From contig JBBFLY010000060.1 of NCBI GenBank assembly GCA_037478855.1, positions 1 to 17,896 of the forward strand: a stretch of 17,896 bases of DNA, written 5' to 3'. The notes beneath the pieces were generated by a model, which did no database searches, was not told the DNA's origin, and saw only the letters and a list, made by a program, of their open reading frames with translations. The translations under genes and the position numbers were made by a program. Shown in pieces: positions 1-8,130 of the stretch. Source of the stretch: Rhabdothermincola sp037478855. Its GTDB lineage: Bacteria > Actinomycetota > Acidimicrobiia > Acidimicrobiales > Acidimicrobilacustridaceae. Positions within the stretch are counted from its first letter, which is position 1. Every line of letters starts with the position of its first letter.

Positions 1-1114
1 CGGCGAGCAGGAGCAGCCCACCGACCCGCAGGCCCCGACGCCGCCGCCTCTCGACCCGTCACCACAGCTGCGGGTGGTGCTGGCGAAGCTCGCGATCATG
101 CGTGCCGAGGACCTGCTCGCGAACGACCAGCACACGCTGACGCTGGCCCGCGCGGAGCTCGACGCGCACAACCGGCGTCGTGACGAGGCCCAGGCTTCCG
201 TCATCGGCGCCGAGCGCCGCCTCGATCAGGCGCGCCAGCTTCTCGCCGAGGTGGCCGTGAGCTCGTTCATGTATGCGACGGGCGGCGCGAGCAGCCCCAC
301 CGCGAGGCTCACGATCTACGAGAGGAAGAAGGAGCGGACGCTCACCCGCGCGGTCATGGAGAACCGGGTGGAGCTCGTCCGGCAGAGCGAGGAGGCGTTG
401 GCAACGGCGCGGCGCGGGCTCGAGCGCTCGCAGGCCGCGGTCGACGAGTCGGCTGCCCGGGTCGCGCAGCAGGAGGCGGCGGTGGCGCTCGCCGAGCAGA
501 TGCTCGACGGTGCCCGAAGGGAGCTCCGCGTCGCGCAGGCCAGCGACGTCCCGGTGCCGTACGACCCTGGCGCCACCGACCGCTGGCAGCTGTCGATCGC
601 CGGCGAGAGCGTGCTGACCCCCGAGGAGCTCACCGCATGGTTCGAGCACGTCGGCGGACGGAGCCGAGCCGCCGCACCGGTGGCCGACCTGGCCAGGTGG
701 TATGTGGAGGAAGGTGCCGCGGAGGGGCTGCGAGGGGATGTCGCGTTCGCTCAGGCGGTGTTGGAGACCGGCGGGTTCACCAACGACGACACGGTGCGGT
801 TCAACAACTACGCGGGCATCGGCCACTGCGACTCGTGTCCGACGGGCTGGAGCTTCCCGTCACCGCAGCAAGGGGTGCGGGCGCAGATCCAGTTGCTCAA
901 GAGCTACGTGTTCGAGCGACCCGAGTACCGCTTCGACCTGGTCGATCGTCGGCTGCGGGGTCCGGCGGGCTGCTGTCAGACCTGGAACCAGTTGACCGGT
1001 GTTTGGGCGTCCGCCTCCCACTACGGCCCGTCGTTGCTCGCCATCTACCTCGACATGGCTGAGTTCGCGCTGGGTTGGCGCACGATGCTGCGATCCGTTG
1101 GCGCGGGTGGCTGA
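1..1114 (+). CDS. Coiled-coil cell-wall hydrolase with C-terminal glucosaminidase domain (5' end outside window)
   Basis: The reading frame begins at base 2 and is open to the left edge, so the N-terminus, probably a signal peptide, is missing. A GTG at 74 is the first internal start, but the frame before it encodes a Pro-rich linker and I treat the gene as partial. About 140 residues of alternating charged/Ala-Leu sequence (bases ~85-540) look like the PcsB-type coiled coil of secreted hydrolases, including an ending with a Tyr-Ala-Thr-Gly-Gly stretch near 270-290. Bases ~680-1070 match the glucosaminidase (GH73-like) fold: AQAVLETGGF with the probable catalytic Glu at codon 764-766, then FNNYAGIG, and a late H-Y-G-P-S-L segment. 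The expected role is cleavage of peptidoglycan glycan strands outside the membrane. The stop is TGA 1112-1114, only 11 nt from the convergent permease stop. The exact bond cleaved cannot be told from sequence. Confidence 0.8.
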   Translation, partial: GEQEQPTDPQAPTPPPLDPSPQLRVVLAKLAIMRAEDLLANDQHTLTLARAELDAHNRRRDEAQASVIGAERRLDQARQLLAEVAVSSFMYATGGASSPTARLTIYERKKERTLTRAVMENRVELVRQSEEALATARRGLERSQAAVDESAARVAQQEAAVALAEQMLDGARRELRVAQASDVPVPYDPGATDRWQLSIAGESVLTPEELTAWFEHVGGRSRAAAPVADLARWYVEEGAAEGLRGDVAFAQAVLETGGFTNDDTVRFNNYAGIGHCDSCPTGWSFPSPQQGVRAQIQLLKSYVFERPEYRFDLVDRRLRGPAGCCQTWNQLTGVWASASHYGPSLLAIYLDMAEFALGWRTMLRSVGAGG

Positions 1115-1125
1115 ACCTCCGGCGC

Positions 1126-3564
1126 TCACTCCACCAGTCGCAGGGTGGCCGGGATGTTCATGCGCCGCAGCTTGCGGGTCGCCAGAGCCGGAGCGAGCGC
1201 CACGACCACCACTCCGAGGGCTCCTGCGGTGAGGTAGGTCGTGGAGCTGATGTGGCGCGCGATGGCCAGATCGGGCAGCGTCTCGGGCAGCAGAGCGCCG
1301 GTCATCCACGCCAGCAGCCTGGCGCCGACCGCGACTCCCACGACGGTGGCGATGACGCCGATGATGGCGCTCTCGGCCATGGCGACGGTCAACACGGAGC
1401 GCGTCGGAAGCCCGAAGGCGAACATGGTGGCGTGCTCGCGGGCACGCTCGTCGAAGCTGATGCTGGTCGAGTTGAACGCGATCATGAGCGCGAGCAGCAG
1501 CACGGCTCCGCGGATGATGTCGAGCACGTCGGTGAGCTCGCTGATCGTCTGCTTCAGGTTGGCGATGATCGAGGCCACCGGTTGGACGGCCGCGACCGCG
1601 GGTTGCGCGAACAGCGCCCGCTGCACGGAGCGGGTGTCGACGCCCTCGGCGGGAAGGATCTGCGCTCCGTTCACGACGCCCCCGAGGTTCATCACCGCCG
1701 CTTGCCGGAGATCGAGGAAGGTGAGGAAGCGGTAGGGGTAGGCGTGGATCGCCGTGACCCGGAACGGGCTCTCCTCCCAGCGGTAGCCGAGCCCTTGGCG
1801 CACCGGATGGCGCATCGTCACCTGATCGCCGACCGCGACTCCAAGGTCGCTGGCGGCCTTCTCCGAGATCACGACCCCCCGTTCGACCGTCGGATCGAGG
1901 GTGCCGCTCAGAAGGGCGGGGGTCCAGATCCGGCTGTCGAAGGGAACGAAGTCGATGAGCGTGTCGAAGCGGACGTCGTCCCCCACCAGCTGGCCACCGA
2001 CCCGCAGGGTGGGCTCCACCCGGGCCACGCCCGGCGTCGCCGCGAGCTGCTGAACCTCCGGCGCGTCCACGAGTGTGAAGTCCCGGAGGTCGACCGTCAT
2101 GCGCTCGGGGTTGGTGCGCAGCAGGCTGCGCTCCGTCCGGTCGATGGTGAACAGGAACGAGTCGATCATGCCGATCACCCCGATCAGGGTGGTGATGACG
2201 GCTGCGATCCCGAGCGCGGTGAGCAGGGTACGTCGGGGGGCCCGCAGCACGTTGCGCAGCGGCATCTGGCTGATGCTGTCACCGGGGAGGGGGAGGTGGA
2301 TCGCCAACCTGCTCAGGCCGCTCGTCGCGGTCACGCGGGGTCCGGTGCGGATGGCTTCCACCGGCGTGACACGGACGGCCCGCCAGACGGGGTAGACGGT
2401 GGCGGCGAAGGTGAGCACGAGACCGAGCAGCGCGCCGCGCAGGTAGATCCCGAACTGGAAGGGCGTCTCCCAGACGGGTAGTGGGAGGAACCGCTCGATG
2501 ACCGACGACGTGAGCGAGCCGACGATCGTGCCCACCGCCATGCCGAGCAGGACCCCGAGCGCTGAGACCTGGAACGCCACCAGCAGTGGCCGCACGGCGA
2601 GACCGCCGGCGGGTAGACCGAGCGACATGCCGATGCCGATCTCCCGTCGTTGCGCTTCGACGATCCTGCTGGTGAGGTTGAACGCCGCGAAGGCGGCACC
2701 GCCGAGGATCAGCAGGGCGAAGATGTTGTAGAGGCGCTGATCGCCCTCGATGTCGTCGTAGAGGATGCGGTACTCGCGCTCCTCGGCCAGCGGGGTCACC
2801 GTGGTCGCCGTGTCGGGGAGGGCGGCCTGGAGGGCGGAGCTGAGCGTGGCCCGCGCGGTCTCGACGTCCACGCCTTCGGCGAGGCGGACTCCGGCCTCGT
2901 TCACCTCCCCCGGTCGTCCGGCGAGCTCTTGTGCGACCGGGAGCGGCGCCCAGAGCACCGCGAAGCCGGCGGCGCCGAGCAGCGAGCCGCCCCGGCCGGT
3001 GACGAGGAAGTGCTGGGGTGAGAGCGCGGTCCCCACGTACGGCAGAGTCCGTCCGCCGCTGATGGTCAGCTCCCCGGTGGGGGGGAGCGCCTGGCGGTCG
3101 GTGAAGTGACGGTCGATCAGCAACGCCTGCTCGGCTGGCGCGAACATCCGCCCCTCCTGCAGGTCGAGCCGGTCGACCGGCGGCCCGCCGCCGTCGGTGG
3201 TCTCCACGCCGACGATCTCGCCTGGCACCAGGATGGTCCGACCGTCGGTCGAGGCGTCCACCTGGGTTGGGGTGACCAGGCGGATCGTCGCCTGGTCGAT
3301 GATGCTCGCGGGGATCGACGCGAGCGCGGCGCGCAGTCGTGCGTCGTCGACGTAGGTGCCCTCCGCCAGCGAGATGAGCAGGTGGTGCGCGGCGAGGGCC
3401 TCGTAGCTGCGGTCGTAGGACGTCCGCCGCCAGCTCGACGAGCTCATGAGGCCCACGTAGGTGCCTGAACCGAGCGCGATGACGAGCGCGATCGCGCCGA
3501 CCTGCACCCAGCGGCGACGCAGGTCACGCCATGACCAGCGGAGCCACAGCACCGGGGAGCTCAT
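1126..3564 (-). CDS. ABC transporter permease, FtsX/MacB-like, two-module (812 aa)
   Basis: This is a membrane subunit of a type VII (MacB/LolCDE-like) ABC system. TM1 lies at about residues 19-40, followed by a ~230-residue extracytoplasmic domain. A three-helix FtsX block sits near 278-300, 330-355 and 377-398, with the coupling segment EAQRREIGIGMSLG. The pattern then repeats: a helix near 447-473, a second extracytoplasmic domain, and helices near 678-702, 718-750 and 773-797. The duplicated FtsX layout and ~800-residue size are typical of actinobacterial FtsX-like permeases. ATG at 3562-3564 lies 15 nt after the ATPase stop, so the two form an operon. The substrate is unknown: lipoprotein or lipid extrusion, or mechanotransmission to a cell-wall enzyme, are all possible. 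True FtsX is much smaller with four TMs, so this is not FtsX itself. Confidence 0.9.
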   Translation of the reverse strand: MSSPVLWLRWSWRDLRRRWVQVGAIALVIALGSGTYVGLMSSSSWRRTSYDRSYEALAAHHLLISLAEGTYVDDARLRAALASIPASIIDQATIRLVTPTQVDASTDGRTILVPGEIVGVETTDGGGPPVDRLDLQEGRMFAPAEQALLIDRHFTDRQALPPTGELTISGGRTLPYVGTALSPQHFLVTGRGGSLLGAAGFAVLWAPLPVAQELAGRPGEVNEAGVRLAEGVDVETARATLSSALQAALPDTATTVTPLAEEREYRILYDDIEGDQRLYNIFALLILGGAAFAAFNLTSRIVEAQRREIGIGMSLGLPAGGLAVRPLLVAFQVSALGVLLGMAVGTIVGSLTSSVIERFLPLPVWETPFQFGIYLRGALLGLVLTFAATVYPVWRAVRVTPVEAIRTGPRVTATSGLSRLAIHLPLPGDSISQMPLRNVLRAPRRTLLTALGIAAVITTLIGVIGMIDSFLFTIDRTERSLLRTNPERMTVDLRDFTLVDAPEVQQLAATPGVARVEPTLRVGGQLVGDDVRFDTLIDFVPFDSRIWTPALLSGTLDPTVERGVVISEKAASDLGVAVGDQVTMRHPVRQGLGYRWEESPFRVTAIHAYPYRFLTFLDLRQAAVMNLGGVVNGAQILPAEGVDTRSVQRALFAQPAVAAVQPVASIIANLKQTISELTDVLDIIRGAVLLLALMIAFNSTSISFDERAREHATMFAFGLPTRSVLTVAMAESAIIGVIATVVGVAVGARLLAWMTGALLPETLPDLAIARHISSTTYLTAGALGVVVVALAPALATRKLRRMNIPATLRLVE

Positions 3565-3579
3565 CCGTTCACCACGAGG

Positions 3580-4290
3580 TCACCAGTGCAGCTCCTCAAC
3601 CGGGCGACGCCCACCCTCGGGTGGGCCGTCCCGGCGGATCCGACCTGCGCTGAGCTCGATCACCCGGTCTGCCATGCGGGAGATCTCCCGGTTGTGGGTG
3701 ACCAGGACGACGGTTCGCCCGGCGCGTGCCTGTGCCTGGAGCAGAGCGAGGATCTGCACCCCGGTGTGGAAGTCGAGCTCCCCGGTCGGCTCGTCGGCGA
3801 GGAGCACAGGGTTGCCCGTGGCGAGCGCCCGGGCGATGGCGACCCGTTGCTGCTCACCTCCCGAGAGCTGGGCAGGGAAGTGGTTCGCTCGGTCGCCGAG
3901 CCCGACCGACTCGAGGACCGTCCGCGCGGTCGAGATGCTGTCGCTGACCCCGGCGACGTCCGCGCCGAAGCGGACGTTCTCGAACGCGGTCAGCCCGGGA
4001 AACAGGTTGAAGCTCTGGAACACGAAGCTCACCGTCTCGCGCCGGTACCGGAACAGGTCCCGTCGACGGGCGCGGCGCAGGTCGCGGCCCGCCACCCGTA
4101 CCTCACCGGAGGTGGGCTGGTCGAGCGCGCCGATGAGGTTGAGCAGGGTGGTCTTCCCGCTGCCCGAAGGTCCCAGCACGACCACGAGCTCGCCGGCGTC
4201 GATGGTCAGATCGACCCCGTCGAGGGCTCTCACCGTTCCGGCGCCGGTGGTGTAGTGGCGGCATGCCGCTTCGAGCTCGATCGTGCTCAC
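3580..4290 (-). CDS. ABC transporter ATP-binding protein, LolD/MacB type (236 aa)
   Basis: This is the ATPase partner of the downstream permease. Visible motifs are Walker A GPSGSGKT (residues 40-47), Q-loop Gln92 in FVFQSFNLF, ABC signature LSGGEQQRVAIARAL (142-156), Walker B VLLADEPTGELD with Asp166/Glu167, and switch His199 in LVTHN. The LSGGEQQRVAIARAL signature and the ADEPTG(E/N)LD form are characteristic of the LolD/MacB/FtsE branch. The start is GTG at 4288-4290. A GAGAGG Shine-Dalgarno sequence (complement of 4299-4304) lies 8 nt upstream. The length is normal for the family. It is first in a two-gene minus-strand operon and diverges from ppsA across a 153-nt spacer. Confidence 0.93.
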   Translation of the reverse strand: MSTIELEAACRHYTTGAGTVRALDGVDLTIDAGELVVVLGPSGSGKTTLLNLIGALDQPTSGEVRVAGRDLRRARRRDLFRYRRETVSFVFQSFNLFPGLTAFENVRFGADVAGVSDSISTARTVLESVGLGDRANHFPAQLSGGEQQRVAIARALATGNPVLLADEPTGELDFHTGVQILALLQAQARAGRTVVLVTHNREISRMADRVIELSAGRIRRDGPPEGGRRPVEELHW

Positions 4291-4443
4291 GAGCAGAGCC
4301 TCTCGGTCCGGGGCGATCCGCGGGAGGGTAGTCGGGCCGGATGGTCCCGCCCGATCGTCCCCCCTCGCTCAGGACCTTGGACACTGTTGAGGGACGCGGT
4401 CTCCACGTACGTTCACGAGAGCAGGGGAAGGAGCGTTCGTCCG
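4291..4443. promoter_or_regulatory. Divergent intergenic region between ABC operon and ppsA
   Basis: This 153-nt spacer must contain start signals for both directions. The minus-strand SD is at 4299-4304. The plus-strand SD AAGGAG is at 4428-4433, 10 nt before the ppsA ATG. An imperfect inverted repeat spans 4315-4356: GATC (4315-4318) and GCGGGA (4320-4325) face TCCCGC (4345-4350) and GATC (4353-4356), so it could be an operator. A TTGGAC -35-like hexamer at 4377-4382 has no convincing -10 partner at normal spacing. Exact promoters could not be assigned. Confidence 0.45.
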
Positions 4444-6804
4444 ATGTCATCTGAAGCTGCGCGCGCTGTCGAGCCCATCAGGTGGTTCTCTGAGCTGACC
4501 CTGGCCGACGAGGCGGTCGTCGGTGGGAAGGCCGCGAACCTCGGCGAGCTGACCCGGGCCGGATTTCCCGTCCCACCCGGCTTCGCGATCTGCGCGCCGG
4601 CGTACGTCGATGCGATGGAGCGCTCGGGTGCGCGCAGGAAGATCCTCGAGATCCTCGCGACGCTTGACGCCGACGACCCCGAGGCGCTGGCCGGAGCGTC
4701 GGCTGCACTGCAGGGGCTGGTGCGCGAAGCCGGCATGCCGGCGGAGCTCCGTGAGCAGCTCGCGCAGGCATATCAGGCGCTCGGCACCGATGTCGCCGTC
4801 GCAGTGCGCTCGTCTGCGACCGGCGAGGACAGCGCGGACGCCTCGTTCGCTGGCATGAACGAGACGTTCACGAACGTGCGCGGTGTCGACGAGCTGATCG
4901 ACGCCGTCCTCGGATGCTGGGCGTCGGCGTTCGGGGAGCGGGTCATCGCCTACCGGGCTCGTCGAGGGCTTGCCTCGGAGCCGGCGATCGCGGTGGTGGT
5001 GCAGCAGATGGTGGCGTCGGCCCGCTCCGGCGTCATGTTCTCGGTGGACCCCGCGACCGGCGACCGGTCCCGGCTCATCATCGAGGCGGCCTTCGGGCTG
5101 GGTGAGGTGGTGGTCGGCGGTGCCGTCGAGCCCGACACCTACGTCGTGGCCCGCCCAGACCTGCGTCTCCTCGAGGCGCGGGTCGGACACCAGGCGTTCA
5201 TGATCGTGCAGGGCGCGGACGGTCGCGATCAGCGAGTCGACCTCTCCGAGTCCGAGGGAGCCCGCCGGGTGCTCGCCGACGACGAGGTGCTACGCCTGGC
5301 CGAGCTGGCGTTGCAGGTGGAGGCGCACTACGGCACACCCCAGGACATGGAGTTCGCCATCGACGCCGACGGCGAGGTCTGGCTCGTCCAGTCGCGACCC
5401 ATCACCACCCTTCCCGCCACCGGCCCGGCGACGGGCACGACAGAAGCGGGCGGCGATGGGCCGGTTCTCGTGAGAGGGCTCGGCGCGTCCCCCGGGGTCG
5501 GTCACGGCCGGGTGCGGATCCTGCACTCGCCGGAGGAGGGGAGGAAGCTTCAGGCCGGTGAGGTGCTGGTGGCCCCGATGACCAACCCGGACTGGGTGCC
5601 GACCATCCGACGGGCGGCCGCGGTGGTCACCGACGGTGGGGGCATGACCTGCCACGCCGCGATCGTGAGCCGAGAGCTCGGGATCCCCGCGGTGGTGGGA
5701 GCACGCCACGCCACCTCCGTGCTGCGTGACGGGGAGCTGGTGACGGTCGATGGCTCCTCAGGGGTCGTCTCGGCAGGCGTGGTCGAACCTGCCGAGGGAG
5801 AGCAGCCCACACCAGCGGCGCCCGCCGTGCCGCCGGGACCACCGGCGGTCGTTGCGGCGCTGGAGCCGTTGGCCACCGCGCTCTACGTCAACCTGGCGTT
5901 CGCCGATCGAGCCGAGGCGGTCGCCGCACAGCCCGGCGTCGACGGGGTGGGGTTGCTGCGAGCCGAGTTCCTGCTCACCGATGCGCTCGGGGGGCGGCAT
6001 CCGAAGGCACTGCTCGCTTCGGGGGGCGAAGGGGAGTTCGTGGAGCGGATGACGGAGACGTTGTTGCGGATCACCCGCCCCTTCGCACCACGTCCGGTCG
6101 TCTACCGCACGACCGACTTCCGCACCAACGAGTTCCGCAAGCTCGAAGGTGGTGAGGACTACGAGCCGCACGAGGCGAACCCGATGATCGGTTACCGCGG
6201 CTGCTACCGCTACATCAGGGATCCGGAGGTGTTCGCCCTCGAGCTGGAGGTGCTTGCCCGGGTCCGGGAGCAGACCCCGAACTTGCAGGTGATGATCCCG
6301 TTCGTGCGCACCGCCTGGGAGCTCGAAGCCTGCCTGGAGCTGATCGACCGCAGCCCGCTCGGCCGACAGCGGGGCCTGCGCACCTGGGTGATGGCCGAGG
6401 TCCCGTCGGTGGTCTACCGCATCCCGGAGTACGCAGCGATGGGCATCGACGGGGTCTCCATCGGCTCGAACGACCTCACCCAGCTCATGCTCGGTGTCGA
6501 CCGGGACTCGGAGACGTGTGCGGAGCTGTTCGACGAGAGCGACGCTGCGGTGCTCGACGCGATCCGCCGGATCATCGAGGCCTGCCATGAGGCGGGAATC
6601 ACCTCTTCACTGTGTGGCCAGGCGCCGTCCAACAACCCCGCCTTCGCGGAGCATCTGGTCCGAGCCGGGATCACGTCGATCTCGGTGAACCCCGACGCCG
6701 TCGACGCGGCCCGCGCCGCCATCGCCCGCGCAGAGCGGCGACTCCTGCTCGAGGCCTCCCGGGTGTCGGCGCGGGGTGGTCGCCCGAGGCGTGGGTCGCG
6801 CTGA
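4444..6804 (+). CDS. ppsA: Phosphoenolpyruvate synthase (pyruvate, water dikinase), 786 aa
   Basis: The expected reaction is ATP + pyruvate + water to PEP + AMP + phosphate, a gluconeogenic step in the cytoplasm. The domains follow the PEP-synthase order. First is an N-terminal ATP-grasp/PPDK_N domain with GGKAANLGEL (from residue ~28) and VRSSATGEDSADASFAG (near 120-136). Next is the swivelling phosphohistidine domain with GGGMTCHAAIVSRELGIPA, catalytic His404. Last is the C-terminal PEP/pyruvate TIM barrel with IGSNDLTQLMLGVDRDS and the conserved Cys724 in SSLCGQAPS. The TIM barrel separates it from rifampicin phosphotransferases, and the ~790-residue size separates it from longer pyruvate phosphate dikinases. 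The frame is open far upstream, to about 3586, but that part is antisense to the ABC ATPase. ATG 4444 is chosen for its AAGGAG SD and because homology begins just after it. Confidence 0.95.
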   Translation: MSSEAARAVEPIRWFSELTLADEAVVGGKAANLGELTRAGFPVPPGFAICAPAYVDAMERSGARRKILEILATLDADDPEALAGASAALQGLVREAGMPAELREQLAQAYQALGTDVAVAVRSSATGEDSADASFAGMNETFTNVRGVDELIDAVLGCWASAFGERVIAYRARRGLASEPAIAVVVQQMVASARSGVMFSVDPATGDRSRLIIEAAFGLGEVVVGGAVEPDTYVVARPDLRLLEARVGHQAFMIVQGADGRDQRVDLSESEGARRVLADDEVLRLAELALQVEAHYGTPQDMEFAIDADGEVWLVQSRPITTLPATGPATGTTEAGGDGPVLVRGLGASPGVGHGRVRILHSPEEGRKLQAGEVLVAPMTNPDWVPTIRRAAAVVTDGGGMTCHAAIVSRELGIPAVVGARHATSVLRDGELVTVDGSSGVVSAGVVEPAEGEQPTPAAPAVPPGPPAVVAALEPLATALYVNLAFADRAEAVAAQPGVDGVGLLRAEFLLTDALGGRHPKALLASGGEGEFVERMTETLLRITRPFAPRPVVYRTTDFRTNEFRKLEGGEDYEPHEANPMIGYRGCYRYIRDPEVFALELEVLARVREQTPNLQVMIPFVRTAWELEACLELIDRSPLGRQRGLRTWVMAEVPSVVYRIPEYAAMGIDGVSIGSNDLTQLMLGVDRDSETCAELFDESDAAVLDAIRRIIEACHEAGITSSLCGQAPSNNPAFAEHLVRAGITSISVNPDAVDAARAAIARAERRLLLEASRVSARGGRPRRGSR

Positions 6805-6875
6805 GCGACGCGGCGTTGGCGTGAGCGGCAGGCGCGGCATCATGCGAGCAGGAGCGACGACGACCCTGAGACGGG

Positions 6876-6935
6876 ACGACGGAGACAGACCCCGACAACA
6901 CAGACCTCGACAAGACAGACACCGACAAGGAGACC
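6876..6935 (+). repeat. 15-bp tandem repeat in leader of the coiled-coil gene
   Basis: Three consecutive 15-bp units are visible at 6891-6905, 6906-6920 and 6921-6935, sharing the core CGACAA followed by ACAGAC or its variant GGAGACC. A partial fourth copy (GAGACAGAC) precedes them at 6882-6890. The last unit carries the AAGGAG Shine-Dalgarno sequence (6927-6932), 7 nt before the ATG at 6940. The run is purine/AC-rich and nearly T-free, unlike its surroundings, so it would be an unstructured ribosome landing site. Confidence 0.65.
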
Positions 6936-6939
6936 ACCG

Positions 6940-7290
6940 ATGACCGAGACCAGCGACACTCGATCCCTCGAAGCTCGTGTGCACGAGCTCGAAGAGCAGG
7001 TTCGGCGACTCAACGAGGAGGTCCTGCAGGGCCAGCTCGAGGAGTGGAAGGCCCGCATCGATCAGCTCGAGGTGCAGATGCACCTCGGGACCATGGAAGC
7101 TCGCGACGAGGTGGAACCTCTGATCGAGCAGCTGCGGAACAAGTGGCTCGATGCCAGAGAGCAGCTCGACAAGGCCCAGACCGCGGCAGGCGAGGCGTTG
7201 GCGTCGGTCCGTGACGGGGTGAAGCGAGCCTTGCGCGATCTCGGCGACGCCCTCGACGACGCCGCCAAGCGCTTCCGGGCGAAAGACTGA
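6940..7290 (+). CDS. Small coiled-coil hypothetical protein (116 aa)
   Basis: I do not recognise a named family. ATG 6940 is preceded by AAGGAG at 6927-6932 with 7-nt spacing, which supports a real gene. Residues ~8-72 show heptad-like hydrophobic spacing with many Glu/Gln/Arg (LEARVHELEEQVRRLNEEV), consistent with a long coiled coil. Residues ~80-113 (ALASVRDGVKRALRDLGDALDDAAKRF) look like an amphipathic helix of the kind seen in phasin-like or surface-associating helical proteins. It has no Cys, no transmembrane segment and no signal peptide, so it is probably cytoplasmic. It lies 135 nt after ppsA. A hairpin at 7297-7338 follows the stop. The function is unknown. Confidence 0.8.
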   Translation: MTETSDTRSLEARVHELEEQVRRLNEEVLQGQLEEWKARIDQLEVQMHLGTMEARDEVEPLIEQLRNKWLDAREQLDKAQTAAGEALASVRDGVKRALRDLGDALDDAAKRFRAKD

Positions 7291-7296
7291 CACCCG

Positions 7297-7338
7297 GTCC
7301 ACGGGTTCGCAGGGGTGGTCGCCGGTCACCCGTGGGAC
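7297..7338 (+). terminator. Hairpin after the coiled-coil gene, possible terminator
   Basis: GTCCACGGGT (7297-7306) pairs with ACCCGTGGGAC (7328-7338) with one bulged C. This 10-bp GC-rich stem starts 6 nt after the stop codon. No T-tract follows, so it is at best a non-canonical terminator of the kind common in actinobacteria, or an RNA-stabilising 3' stem. In the remaining ~220 nt up to the sigma-factor start I see no gene and no convincing promoter. Confidence 0.4.
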
Positions 7339-7565
7339 ATCGGCGGCCACCCCGCTTCGCGCCCCGGGCCGCGAGCTGCGATCCCGTTGACCTACCGGGG
7401 AGCCGCGCCCCGGGGGACACCGCCTCGTGGGCCGCTGACCTGGGGTGCGGTTAGGTCGCCGCCTGAGCTGCCGACGGGTTGGTGGGGAACTGGCTGTGGA
7501 AGTGGCGGTGAAGGGACAGGGCACTGACTGAGTCACTGGATCGGACGGGTGAGGCCGGTGCGCGC

Positions 7566-8111
7566 ATGCCGGGGGAGGCGACCTCGAAGCCACGGGGCAT
7601 CGAGTGCTTTGACGCGCTCTATGAAGCGCACGTCTCGGCGATCTACGGGTACCTGTTCCGACGGGTGGGACGGAGCCACGCCGAGGAGCTCACCGCCGAG
7701 GTGTTCGCCCAGGCATGGGTGCAGCGGGACCGCTACGACCCGTCGCTAGGGTCGCCGGCCACCTGGCTCTTCGCCATCGCCACCAACCTGCTTCGACACC
7801 ACTACCGCAGCGAGGATCGCCGGCGGCGTGCCCTGAGTCGCCTGGATCCGCCGGGGCAGGTCTCCAGCGGCGAGGACGAGCTGCTCGCGGGGATCGTGGC
7901 CGGCGGGGCCTTGCCGCGTGTCGCTGCAGCTCTGCTCGAGCTGGAGGCTGTTGATCGAGATTGCATCTACCTGTTCGCGGTGGCCGGGCTCAGCTACGAT
8001 GAGATTGCTACAAGCTTGTCGCTACCTCTAGGTACGGTGAAGTCGAGGATGAGGCGGGCGAGGTCGAGACTGCGTAGCGCGCTGCGGGGGTTCTTGGACG
8101 TGGAGCACTAG
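7566..8111 (+). CDS. ECF-type RNA polymerase sigma factor (181 aa)
   Basis: The protein redirects RNA polymerase to a specific regulon. Sigma region 2 covers residues ~15-84: FDALYEAHVSAIYGYLFRRVG, then AEELTAEVFAQAW and the -10 recognition segment WLFAIATNLLRHHYR. Region 4 covers ~117-172, with the helix-turn-helix LSYDEIATSLSLPLGTVKSRMRRARSRLRSAL. There is no region 1 or 3, as expected for ECF sigmas, and the length is standard. The ATG at 7566 has only a weak GGTGAGG upstream (7548-7554). The gene is followed after 19 nt by a membrane protein, the usual sigma/regulator arrangement. A cluster of codons unusual for this DNA (CTA, ACA, ATT, AGG, AGA) falls at 8004-8075 in the HTH. The ECF subgroup cannot be assigned by eye. 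Confidence 0.93.
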   Translation: MPGEATSKPRGIECFDALYEAHVSAIYGYLFRRVGRSHAEELTAEVFAQAWVQRDRYDPSLGSPATWLFAIATNLLRHHYRSEDRRRRALSRLDPPGQVSSGEDELLAGIVAGGALPRVAAALLELEAVDRDCIYLFAVAGLSYDEIATSLSLPLGTVKSRMRRARSRLRSALRGFLDVEH

Positions 8112-8130
8112 CGACCAGAGGCGAGAGACG

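Noticed and set aside
1075..2481. 468-codon open frame on the plus strand
   Set aside because: It lies antisense to the FtsX-like permease, is His/Asp/Gly/Arg-rich without domains, and is a GC-driven shadow frame.
3586..4443. Upstream extension of the ppsA reading frame
   Set aside because: The extension is antisense to the ABC ATPase and has no homology. ATG 4444 has a good SD and begins the conserved domain.
7486..7490. GGAAC, an ECF-type -35 candidate upstream of the sigma gene
   Set aside because: No matching -10 (CGTC-like) was found 16-18 nt downstream, so an autoregulatory promoter cannot be supported.
7525..7535. TGACTGAGTCA palindrome upstream of the sigma factor
   Set aside because: Its arms are only 5 bp, which is expected by chance. 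No promoter element is placed consistently with it.
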